From positions 186,001-250,000 of the forward strand of contig NZ_CP150170.1 in NCBI RefSeq assembly GCF_037963865.1: a stretch of DNA of 64,000 bases. Reading direction: 5' to 3'. The stretch is from Paenibacillus sp. FSL R10-2734. Its GTDB lineage: Bacteria > Bacillota > Bacilli > Paenibacillales > Paenibacillaceae. Under the pieces are notes generated by a model. The model was not told the DNA's origin. It did not search any database and was given only the letters and a program-made list of their open reading frames with translations. Positions 34,601-41,987 of this stretch are shown here, piece by piece. Within the stretch, counting starts at the first letter, position 1. The number at the start of each line of letters is the position of its first letter. The translations under genes and the position numbers were made by a program.

Positions 34601-36420
34601 GTCTTTTCTTCATAATTACGTTTTATATCTGTAGACACTGAAATCTTCTTCGCTTCAGTTTTAATCTTCTTCTTTTCTGTGGTTTCCGACACTTCTTTAT
34701 TGGCTGCCTTTGTTTTAAATTCCGTCTTCGGCTTGATTTCTGTCTTTATTTTCGGTTTCAGTTCGGACTTATAAACAACCTGTGACTTAGGTTTAACGTA
34801 AGTGGATACCTTTGGCGTTTCCTCTGGAAAAGCTTTTGCTTTGTCATACTGTCCACTGAGTAAGTAATCAATATCCTCTTGTGGAAGAAATCCGCCTGCA
34901 TTCACTTTGTTTTGAATCTGTTGCTCACGAGACAATTCTTGTACAGGTTTACGAATGACAGGTTCTTGATAAGGTGTAGGTTTTACAGCGCTGACGTTTT
35001 TGTTTTTAAGTTTTCTTTCTACGATTGGATTATTCGGTTTATTTTGTTCCATGTTTTTTACTGCAAGTTCATACGTTTTCTTGTTTGTCAATTTAATATC
35101 TGGATCTGATTTCAAACGTTTATACTCGTCTATAATAGATTGTTGATAACGAGTTTCTGCTAATGGGTCAATCGTTTTTATCGCTTCACGACCAGCTGAT
35201 TGTCTGGATAATGATGCAGAAACGGTTTCCGGCGTAGCTTCATTCAACTTTAAATTATATGGAGAGTATATTGTTTCACCAGATGGCGTTGTTTTAATTT
35301 CTCCCGATAATTGTTTTCGTACAGTACGTGAATTTGCTTCTGGTAATGCTAATAGTTCCGGTGCAATATCTGCAATTTCTTCATCAGCAACCCCGCTTTT
35401 GCGGAACATGTTCAGAAGGGATGGGATTGCTTCACCCAGCGCCGTTCCTGCACCACCAAGCACACCACCTGCCGCGGCTCCATATAGAGCATTACGCATG
35501 ATTTCACTACCGCTATCTTGCCCTTGTTGCAATCCAAATCCTACGCCTTGGAGCCCACCTGCTAATCCTTCTGTTGCCGCAACCCGTACGACATTATCAG
35601 AACCAGGAATAACTTTACCTGCACCTTTTAATACGGACTGTCCGATCTTACCAGATAGCGCCTTTCCAGTAGCATCATAGGTGCTGCCGATAATTCCTTG
35701 ACCCAATGGAGCCCCTGTAGGCGTGATAAACGGTGTCACGAGGTTATTGATAACATCCGTAACCTTATCGACTGTCTTATTCCCTGTAGTGTCACGACTT
35801 GTCACGCCTGAATTACCTTGGAACGACCGTGTGATTGCCTGTCCAATCGGATTACCTTGAGTGGCATAGTTCATAACGTTGGCGTATGCTTTAACTGCTG
35901 CCGGGGCGTTGTCATTTGCAATCTCTTTTTTTGTAGTCTCATACTGCGATATTCCCGGTATCTGTGAAGCGTTAGCAGGTCCGCCGCCCGTTTGTTGCAA
36001 AAGGGAAGACGCTGGGACTTTCCCTTTTAATGTGGATTGGATGCTGTTATTCAGCTTTCCAGTTAGCAAATCAGCAGCCGGGAGTTTACCTTGTAGTGGT
36101 GAAACTGTCTGTGCTTGTTTCGCTTTCTGCGCGGCTTGATCATCTTTGAAGTCAACGGTATTTTGCGTAGTTTGTGGCTTCTGCTGAACGGTTGCAGAGG
36201 TAGTTGTAGGGCTGACAGTAATGTTAGGCTTCAACACGCTGGATAAAGTGTCCTGGAGTACCTTACTGGACATTTGCGCTTCAGGAGTTTTTATTTCTCC
36301 GCTTAGTTCTTTTCGTCTTCGAGCGAGGTATTCTTCGCCTGTTTCAGTTGTATTTTTATTTTGCCCGCCTTGGAGTTCTCTTCGTCTTCTTGCTAAATAT
36401 TCCGCGCCTGTTTCAGCCAT
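31660..36420 (-). CDS. Very large virion (ejection) protein with polyvalent-protein domains
   Basis: A 1,586-residue phage protein, the largest in the window. The N-terminus has two copies of E-Y-L-A-R-R-R-x-E-L (about 7-16 and 29-38). Glycine-rich amphipathic segments lie near 285-330 and 1250-1340. A long charged helical region is in the middle, a WIDYSILIAAKVGKGII...EDLVKLFGEDIKP block sits about 860-910, and an LPD38-like region (RYIAMLYNSGTQAINAISGP...) follows. These blocks are typical of large polyvalent proteins in Firmicute phages. Its place downstream of the tail genes of a short-tailed phage suggests an internal protein ejected with the DNA, as T7 gp16 or P22 gp16/gp20. No protease, nuclease or transglycosylase motif was seen in it. 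Confidence 0.75.
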   Translation of the reverse strand: MAETGAEYLARRRRELQGGQNKNTTETGEEYLARRRKELSGEIKTPEAQMSSKVLQDTLSSVLKPNITVSPTTTSATVQQKPQTTQNTVDFKDDQAAQKAKQAQTVSPLQGKLPAADLLTGKLNNSIQSTLKGKVPASSLLQQTGGGPANASQIPGISQYETTKKEIANDNAPAAVKAYANVMNYATQGNPIGQAITRSFQGNSGVTSRDTTGNKTVDKVTDVINNLVTPFITPTGAPLGQGIIGSTYDATGKALSGKIGQSVLKGAGKVIPGSDNVVRVAATEGLAGGLQGVGFGLQQGQDSGSEIMRNALYGAAAGGVLGGAGTALGEAIPSLLNMFRKSGVADEEIADIAPELLALPEANSRTVRKQLSGEIKTTPSGETIYSPYNLKLNEATPETVSASLSRQSAGREAIKTIDPLAETRYQQSIIDEYKRLKSDPDIKLTNKKTYELAVKNMEQNKPNNPIVERKLKNKNVSAVKPTPYQEPVIRKPVQELSREQQIQNKVNAGGFLPQEDIDYLLSGQYDKAKAFPEETPKVSTYVKPKSQVVYKSELKPKIKTEIKPKTEFKTKAANKEVSETTEKKKIKTEAKKISVSTDIKRNYEEKTTGIHSNYKTMKDSENISSKLKGRIEKVDQTYEIQKNVDTVAKANENIKNLSKAENDFLMNQSGGAEHISTGYRVMQELDKVGEHARALSIADKLAKDLTKAGQTAQAASLISRLSPEGQLLNLIRVAEKNGKVVDVADSAKFKELATKVQENTGAGVKENAINDILNRLEKGESVTANDIKALGDYIKNAEQKIQPKAKEVKNKLPKELNDTRKRDKVVSFLESQEEAAQARINKRKGRLNSLPVEEWIDYSILIAAKVGKGIIKAETYVEDLVKLFGEDIKPIAREVFEKAQDLVGSVTKGSIEGDFIKADNAFKRITGKASMNQQERIVEKYVIANPKVTPNDIDSLRKLAKSLTELQGTDKIKADMSMQKILNSYEKSSVMDKVNALRYIAMLYNSGTQAINAISGPIMATTGRTADVFGAMIDATLSKAMKHPRTTTLYGGNPVKFMADYFKGLKIGAKAGWEGVNPAGIQGANEIRGLTYKSLYNPLSLLERSLGSVAKGADYAAYSAIYKGELEKQGFLDALENGIKRSDKEGIKKHIRKFINDPSEAAIEQADRIAKNATFQRSDTTGGKIANFLNTAPPLVKPAVNAVFPFVRTPVNIASTAFTMSPGGIIKGLMQLSGKSAVGQREAIRTLSLGLTGTGLSAVGYYLNQLGIITGANDSGDKNADNIREQAGKGKYRFNTSALQRYVSALLNGEGSEAAEKAAKYQKGDKAFDYNKLQPVAFPLAIGAEFSDLKGRKLDQRISGTAVGAGGSLFGMSTLKGVQDVFQPSYGGTQGEKAAGVGTRLAESFFKSFSPSMLAQEARRQDPIARKTPYNNGLVADVKGYFQSRTPGLSKDLPANKTTLGQNKMNAPGIKGQYLNPYKSEVANYTSAAAFIVDLMERTGDNSIAPKAPEKKVRGKDENDVSVTIEIPLKRYEKLQEDIGNEIINRVMEIESGTDEEYISQLEEIYKDVRKEYMDEVKEELGLQVN

Positions 36421-36431
36421 ACTTTCACCCC

Positions 36432-36850
36432 TTACTTAGAAAACTTTTTGTAATAAGTGGTTACACCGTTAACCCAGTAATCATTAAGACCGTTCGGATC
36501 ATTAGCAGCTCCGCTTGGTGCGTATTTCTTCTGTATCGCTTCGATAGTAGTCAATCCTTTGTCGATGTAGTTACGTTTAAGGTTAGATGCCATCTTTTCA
36601 ATTCCTTCCTGAATACTGGAGAATGTCATTAGACCGTTTTTCCCCATCATTCCACCGACATTATTTTTCGTTTTAACAGCGTTGCTAGTACCGTTTCCTG
36701 TCTCATGTACAGCGATTGCCGCAAGTAAGGCAGGGTCTATTCCATACTTTGCACCTAGAGATGCGAATATATCACCCGTGTTCTTAAGAGAACCACCTAG
36801 ACTACTGTTTAGTTTAGCCCCACTAGCTGTTGCCGTAGGGCTAATTACTC
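36432..36850 (-). CDS. Glucosaminidase/lysozyme-like domain lacking a normal start (likely -1 frameshift extension)
   Basis: The frame encodes about 139 residues: DIFASLGAKYGIDPALLAAIAVHETGNGTS..., then KNNVGGMMG and SSIQEGIEKMASNLKRNYI. This matches the glucosaminidase/lysozyme-like fold, with Glu of VHETG as the likely catalytic acid. The first ATG (36650) lies after the catalytic Glu, and no ATG, GTG or TTG occurs upstream in frame back to a stop near 36877. The frame overlaps the end of the 561-codon gene, where CCG GGG GAG TAA contains a G5 run; a -1 shift there joins both into a protein of about 700 residues. An AUU start at 36846 after GGGGGAG is the alternative. The domain would open the peptidoglycan during DNA ejection. 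Confidence 0.75.
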
Positions 36851-38530
36851 CCCCGGCGTTGGTACCGGAACTCCTTCAGGCCATTTCAAACCACTGGATT
36901 TAATCGCTCTGTATTGTTCATAATCTGAAAGCCCAGATGTTAAGATATATTCTTCTACTTCACTTGGATTACTTACTACCCCTTTTTTGTCGCGCTGAAT
37001 GATCTTCTCGATGTTCGACTGGTAATCTTCATATGTTTTTCCTGCTGGTTTAGCGGCTGTTTCTTGCAGCTTCTGCAACTCTGCCTCTGCTGTCAGTACC
37101 TTCAACTGGTCTAAACGTGCATCCGTATCGGATTGATATGGAACTTTACCAATTTCAGCTACAGTTTTTCTAAGTTGTTCCAGCTGTAACTTTTGCTGTT
37201 GAGAGTAGTTGCTTGCATCAATCTGTTTCATTTGAAGATCAAGCGCTTGTGCTTGGTTCGTTGCGCTGTTTGGATCCGTCAACTGTGTAAACTGGTATGC
37301 AGCAGTGTCGTTGCTGATCTTTCCAGCCGCAATTTGTTGTTGAAGTTGTTGAAGCTTAAGTGCTGACTGTTGCGGATATGTGGAAAGGTCAATTTGAGCG
37401 ATCTTATTCGCAAGTTCTTGGCTCGTGTTGGAAAGTAGTTGGCCTGCAACTGAAGCATCATTAGCCTTTCCTTGCATCGTTTGCTGTCCGTTTAATACTC
37501 CGGTCAATCCTGCTACTTGAAGGTTATACTGTTTATCCGCATTTTCAAGTTCAGCAGCCTTAGTTGCGATGTAGTTTCCTGACTGATTACGGAATGCATT
37601 TGCTTGGCTGTATGCCGCTGCTGTTGCGTCCGTCAACGCCTCTTGCGTGTAGTGATCTTCTACGCTACGGTTTCGATCTATTTGTGCTCCGCGGAAGTTG
37701 GTAGATCTATCTCTATCGGATGGGGCATTGTTCTGGTTAAAAACATAGTCCTGTACAGCGCGATTATCCTGATTAACTCCATTTGTATATGCGTATCTAC
37801 GGTTAAGTTCCGTTTCTTGCGACTGTGCACCAGCTAACATTGCAGCAAGTTCGCGGTCATATGCAGCTTGTGCGAGTGCATTGTAATCCTTACCAACTGT
37901 TTCAGTCGCTGCCGTTTCTTCTGGTGAGTAACTTTGACCGTTTTGACCGTTGATATATGCTTCTAACTGTGAAGCGTTCATACCCTTAACCTTTGCCGCG
38001 AGCGTAGGATCAAGCTTTGCATACGATGGAGTGGCATAGGCTGCGGCGCCTTTTTTACCAGACTCATACTCTTTTTTGAGGTAGAGGATATCGTTTAGCG
38101 TCTGGCCACCCTTAGCAACATAGTTGGTATTTGGTGCTGCTGCTGTTGCAGGTGCTGATCCAGCGCTTGGTGCTGGTGTTTTAGATGTTGCTGTAGGAGT
38201 CATTGTCTTAGTTGCTGGTGAAACTATCGTACCTACAGTCGGAGCACGTGTTATTGATGCGGCTGTTGCTGGTGTAGTTGCTGGGACACGTTGACCGATG
38301 GTGTTGGTATTGCGTGCTGCCACTGCACTGGCTGGTGCTGCAACGGCATTTGTTGTTGGCCTAGGAGTAGCCACCGTTGGAGTTGGTGCTTTTGATGCTG
38401 TTATTGTTGGCTGTGGAGAATTCTGTACGGCGGCTTTAGGCGCGTTACTCACTGGATTCGCTGCTAGTGACTGCCCTGCTGCAAGTTTAGCTTTAGCTGC
38501 AGCTTGCATCTGTTCAAGTACTGTTGGCAT
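36845..38530 (-). CDS. Virion-associated (ejection) protein, Ala/Pro/Thr-rich N-terminus
   Basis: A 561-residue phage protein. Residues 1-145 are low-complexity Ala/Thr/Pro; residues 150-210 contain GGQTLNDILYLKKEYESGKKG and a LYSM-free helical domain; residues 220-540 are helical with many Gln and Ala, predicted coiled coil. ATG has AAAGGAG upstream. It sits between the tailspike/moron and the 1,586-residue protein, as a second ejection protein would in P22-like phages. A -1 shift at its end would add the muralytic domain. Confidence 0.65.
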   Translation of the reverse strand: MPTVLEQMQAAAKAKLAAGQSLAANPVSNAPKAAVQNSPQPTITASKAPTPTVATPRPTTNAVAAPASAVAARNTNTIGQRVPATTPATAASITRAPTVGTIVSPATKTMTPTATSKTPAPSAGSAPATAAAPNTNYVAKGGQTLNDILYLKKEYESGKKGAAAYATPSYAKLDPTLAAKVKGMNASQLEAYINGQNGQSYSPEETAATETVGKDYNALAQAAYDRELAAMLAGAQSQETELNRRYAYTNGVNQDNRAVQDYVFNQNNAPSDRDRSTNFRGAQIDRNRSVEDHYTQEALTDATAAAYSQANAFRNQSGNYIATKAAELENADKQYNLQVAGLTGVLNGQQTMQGKANDASVAGQLLSNTSQELANKIAQIDLSTYPQQSALKLQQLQQQIAAGKISNDTAAYQFTQLTDPNSATNQAQALDLQMKQIDASNYSQQQKLQLEQLRKTVAEIGKVPYQSDTDARLDQLKVLTAEAELQKLQETAAKPAGKTYEDYQSNIEKIIQRDKKGVVSNPSEVEEYILTSGLSDYEQYRAIKSSGLKWPEGVPVPTPGE

Positions 38531-38552
38531 GAGGTGCTCCTTTCTAAATGCA

Positions 38553-38582
38553 AATAACCCCCGGATGGTTACCGGAGGTTTT
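38553..38582 (-). terminator. Terminator downstream of the membrane-protein moron
   Basis: AACCTCCGG-taaccat-CCGGGGGTT on the minus strand followed by a short T-rich tail (ATTTG). It ends the moron transcript before the ejection genes. Confidence 0.6.
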
Positions 38583-38631
38583 ATTGGTGTTACAGTGTAT
38601 ATTCCAATTATTTAACAATATTGCTTTCGAT

Positions 38632-39861
38632 TCATGCTTTGGACTTGGCTTTTCTGTTTCCTTCCATGTAAGTTAAACAATAAGAAAATACCATATATAA
38701 CAGTACAATTATAGGCAATTTTTTTCTAGTCATATTGTCTCCTACCATACCAAGCCCATAATTCATTCCCGCATTTCCTAGTGCAACATGTCCTACAGCA
38801 GTTACTACACATGCATATAGATATAAACATAGGGCACAAAGCATTAGAAATTTCCTTGTTTCTTTCCTCGACAAGAATAACAAAATGGCTACCACGGTCA
38901 ATATGATGGATAATAATGATTCTAGTGAAGAAAGCCTATAGTTTACCCAATTATCATAGTTAAACGGAAAAGGAGCAACTACTAAATACGCAGCTGAGAA
39001 AACGGTATTAATTAATCCAGTTATTCCCGTTTTATAAAAGACTAAAGCTATTGCTCCGATCACAGACAGTACCATCATCTTCATTGAACGTTTGTAGATA
39101 AAGTAATATCCCAATGTAAACACGATAGTGTATGGTCTAAATATCGTTGCTACAAACATTACGACGATAAACCAAAAATACTTCTTCTTGATCAAAAGAT
39201 AAAGCGCTGCAAACGATATGCATATATTTGTAATGTCCTTCGCAAAAGTTGAAGACCAATACATAAATGATGGACTTGCTAGAACTCCAAACACAATTAA
39301 CGCTGTATAGAGATTTTTGTCCTTAGAGTTTATTTCGCTGTACTCTTCAATTATTGATCTATTGGCTTTAAAAGCAAATTGAGCGAGCGAGACCAGCATG
39401 ACTGTATTGAAGATTACAATAATCATCCGATTATCTGAACCAAACAAATAATAGAAAGGCATAAAAAACATTCCGAAAGAAGGATAGATAGAATAGTTTA
39501 AAGTCAACTTGTCCTTTACATAATCGAGATAGCCATTAAAATCGTTAATCTGGGCCAACATTTGTGCGTGATATCTTATCTCATCTGATCCCACGATAGG
39601 ATCCATGGAAAACCCGTAATAAATTTTACCGAACACCAGCACCAAGAAACCAAAAAAAATAATATATGGTTTAGCGGGCCATTTATAAGCGATAAGCAGT
39701 ATTACGGATACTATTAATAAAGATACAAAATACGCAGTATCACCATCACCCTTGAAAAGGAAGCGTTCAATTAATAAAAATCCAATTGCAAAATAGAGAT
39801 AGTTGATAATCTTCACCGGAGTAGTTACGCTCCGTTTTAATTCTATTGTGCTCATTTCCAT
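38632..39861 (-). CDS. Polytopic membrane protein resembling glycan polymerases (lysogenic-conversion candidate)
   Basis: A protein of about 409 residues with ten or more membrane segments and a larger loop around GSDEIRYHAQMLAQINDFNGYLDYVKDKL. The layout and the loop with conserved acidic and aromatic residues recall EpsG/Wzy-type polymerases and GT-C transferases; the match is by pattern only. ATG 39861 is preferred (GAGGGG 6 nt upstream). It has its own promoter and terminator and lies between tailspike and ejection genes. This is the signature of a moron. It could alter the surface glycan that the tailspike uses, so blocking superinfection. Confidence 0.65.
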   Translation of the reverse strand: MEMSTIELKRSVTTPVKIINYLYFAIGFLLIERFLFKGDGDTAYFVSLLIVSVILLIAYKWPAKPYIIFFGFLVLVFGKIYYGFSMDPIVGSDEIRYHAQMLAQINDFNGYLDYVKDKLTLNYSIYPSFGMFFMPFYYLFGSDNRMIIVIFNTVMLVSLAQFAFKANRSIIEEYSEINSKDKNLYTALIVFGVLASPSFMYWSSTFAKDITNICISFAALYLLIKKKYFWFIVVMFVATIFRPYTIVFTLGYYFIYKRSMKMMVLSVIGAIALVFYKTGITGLINTVFSAAYLVVAPFPFNYDNWVNYRLSSLESLLSIILTVVAILLFLSRKETRKFLMLCALCLYLYACVVTAVGHVALGNAGMNYGLGMVGDNMTRKKLPIIVLLYMVFSYCLTYMEGNRKAKSKA

Positions 39862-39888
39862 AGTTCCCCTCATATATATTAGATTTCC

Positions 39889-39917
39889 ATCATAACACCC
39901 CCATTTTAATCCATCAA
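39889..39917 (-). promoter_or_regulatory. Predicted promoter of the membrane-protein moron
   Basis: TTGATG (39917-39912), a 17-bp spacer and TATGAT (39894-39889) on the minus strand, 28 bp before the start codon. The region is more A/T-rich than the flanking late genes. Confidence 0.6.
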
Positions 39918-39974
39918 TAATATAAAGACGCTGTAAACCAAAAGAATAGTTAACGTACGTAGTAAATTTATATA

Positions 39975-41975
39975 TTAGTTTGGCGTAGTTCCGAATGTTC
40001 CATCGTTGTTAAAGTTACCAGCCCCAAAATTTGTGCTTGTCCCAGAGTTGAATATACCACCTACATTACCGGATAGTCGGCAGTTATTATTCGAGACGAA
40101 ATTACGATCAGAAGTTGTGTCAGCTATTTCAATTCCATACTTCGGTTTATTGGTATTAGCCCCAACTCTAACATTATTGTTTTGAACATTGTTGTAGTCT
40201 GAATTTGAGTACACTTTAATGTTAGAATAAGTATCTGCCGTTGCCGTTCCGTTCCCTTCACATGTATTCGATGATATATCGTTACTGTGAGAAGCGGATA
40301 GAACCGAAATTCCATGATACCCGTTGTTATTTACACTTAATCCAGTCACAGAATTACCTGAAGAAGTGACAAGAGAAACACCAAATTGCCCACTCTTCTC
40401 TATCTGACCACCATTTATAACTGATTTTTTCACTGTATTGGATAATCTCAAACCATCCGTTGTGTTTGAATATGAGTAACTATCAGAAAAAATGTGTCCA
40501 CCACCGCCACCAGCTAGGATACCGATTGCGGCATTTGAGTATGCTGTATTTTGAGCCGATGTACAATTAAATGAGTTTGTGAAGTGAAATCCGTTGATTC
40601 CGTTATTATACGAATAGTTACCTATTAATTTTACGCCCTTTACCCTTGAATCATCCTCTGTAGTACCTACTCCAGCCGATAGGAATCCACTTCCAGCATT
40701 ATTATAAAAACGGCAATATGAAATTATAACCTTATCCGCTACGTGTCCATTATCCGGTTCAATATCCAAACCAGCTTGTGGAGCTGTTCCACTGGTATAA
40801 CAAAAATCGCAATTAACTACAGTAACTCCATCTACCCAAGCGATAGTTAGACCTTGACGTCTATTATTGCTAGATATGCACTGTTCCATATAGACATTCT
40901 TTGATGGTTGAGTTGACGATCCCCCGATAATTAAACCGTCACCCCAACAATCATTAAATATCATGTTTTTTATGACAACATTTTGTGATCCCTTGCATGA
41001 AATACCATATCCCCATTCTCCGGTACTTCCAGTATGTCCAGCCCTATCACCTTGAATAGTTCCACCAGTGATAGTGATGTTTTTCTTGTTCCATATGCTT
41101 ATTACGTTATATCTTCCGGCAGAGTTTGGAATAGCTCTGATAATTGTATCAGGTGACAAAACTACGTTAATATTATCAATTAGTGCAATTCCACCGATTG
41201 AATTATTACTATCTGTTGTAGTGTCTATCATAAATATTCCATTTGGAAATAATAGAGTACCTCCACCAACAGAAGCCAAATAATTGATAGCAGAATTAAT
41301 TGCTACCGTATCATTAGCACTTCCGTTTCCGACTGCTCCATATGATCTAACATTTATCGCAATATCCTCTAACTGTTCATTAACCAATCCAAATTTGTAC
41401 TGTATCCCTGCATCAGATATAGGATATACCAGTGAAGGATCAAGCTTTCCTGCTGTGACTGATCTATCTGCCAATGCTCGGGTGCTAACTGAACCATTAG
41501 ATAATTTAGCTTCCGTAACTGAGCCATTTCCAAGCTTCGCCGTAGTAATCAGTTCATCCATTAACTTTTGTGTGCTTATCGTACCATCTGCAATCTTGGA
41601 AACTGTCACAGAAAGTTCAGCAAGTTTGGAATTTGTAACTGAAGCATCAGCTAATTTAAGCGTTGTTATGATTGCATCAGCAAGCTTCTGAGTAGAAATG
41701 GTTCCGTCTGCAATCTTGGAGTTAACCACAGCTAACTCTGCGATCTTTTGTGTAGTGATCGCCAAATCTCTGATCTTCGGAGTAGTAACAGCTCCATCAG
41801 GTACGCCGATGATCGGACCAATAATGAAATCGTAGAATGCTTGCCAGTTATCGTTGATCGTTTGTACCATTGCCACAACTGCGCCATCTACTGCAACAGG
41901 TGATGCTACAGTTCCCGGTGTAGTGTTCTCATATAATGGTGTTACTGCTCCGTTAGGAACATATCCAGCAGCCAT
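39975..41975 (-). CDS. Tailspike with pectate-lyase-like beta-helix
   Basis: A 666-residue protein. Residues about 70-195 hold repeated units of about 15 residues (T-x-K-L/I-A-D-x-S/I-I/V-T/S). Residues about 210-640 form a right-handed parallel beta-helix: NVRSYGAVGNGSANDTVAINSAI is the classic Pectate_lyase_3 entry motif, followed by many NNxxGxx turns. The protein should bind and probably cleave a surface polysaccharide of the host; the active site cannot be assigned by eye. The N-terminal 60 residues would attach it to the virion. ATG follows GGGAGGG; it lies 12 bp after the nozzle gene. Confidence 0.88.
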   Translation of the reverse strand: MAAGYVPNGAVTPLYENTTPGTVASPVAVDGAVVAMVQTINDNWQAFYDFIIGPIIGVPDGAVTTPKIRDLAITTQKIAELAVVNSKIADGTISTQKLADAIITTLKLADASVTNSKLAELSVTVSKIADGTISTQKLMDELITTAKLGNGSVTEAKLSNGSVSTRALADRSVTAGKLDPSLVYPISDAGIQYKFGLVNEQLEDIAINVRSYGAVGNGSANDTVAINSAINYLASVGGGTLLFPNGIFMIDTTTDSNNSIGGIALIDNINVVLSPDTIIRAIPNSAGRYNVISIWNKKNITITGGTIQGDRAGHTGSTGEWGYGISCKGSQNVVIKNMIFNDCWGDGLIIGGSSTQPSKNVYMEQCISSNNRRQGLTIAWVDGVTVVNCDFCYTSGTAPQAGLDIEPDNGHVADKVIISYCRFYNNAGSGFLSAGVGTTEDDSRVKGVKLIGNYSYNNGINGFHFTNSFNCTSAQNTAYSNAAIGILAGGGGGHIFSDSYSYSNTTDGLRLSNTVKKSVINGGQIEKSGQFGVSLVTSSGNSVTGLSVNNNGYHGISVLSASHSNDISSNTCEGNGTATADTYSNIKVYSNSDYNNVQNNNVRVGANTNKPKYGIEIADTTSDRNFVSNNNCRLSGNVGGIFNSGTSTNFGAGNFNNDGTFGTTPN
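41460..41780 (-). repeat. 45-bp-type coding repeats in the tailspike N-terminus
   Basis: Degenerate units of about 15 codons (ISTQKLADAIITTLK, VSTRALADRSVTAGK and similar) recur seven or eight times. They probably form a trimeric stalk joining the virion-binding head to the beta-helix. Confidence 0.7.
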
Positions 41976-41987
41976 GTGCTTCCCTCC

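Noticed and set aside
41284..41691. 135-codon open frame on the plus strand
   Set aside because: Antisense shadow of the tailspike repeats, with no start signals.
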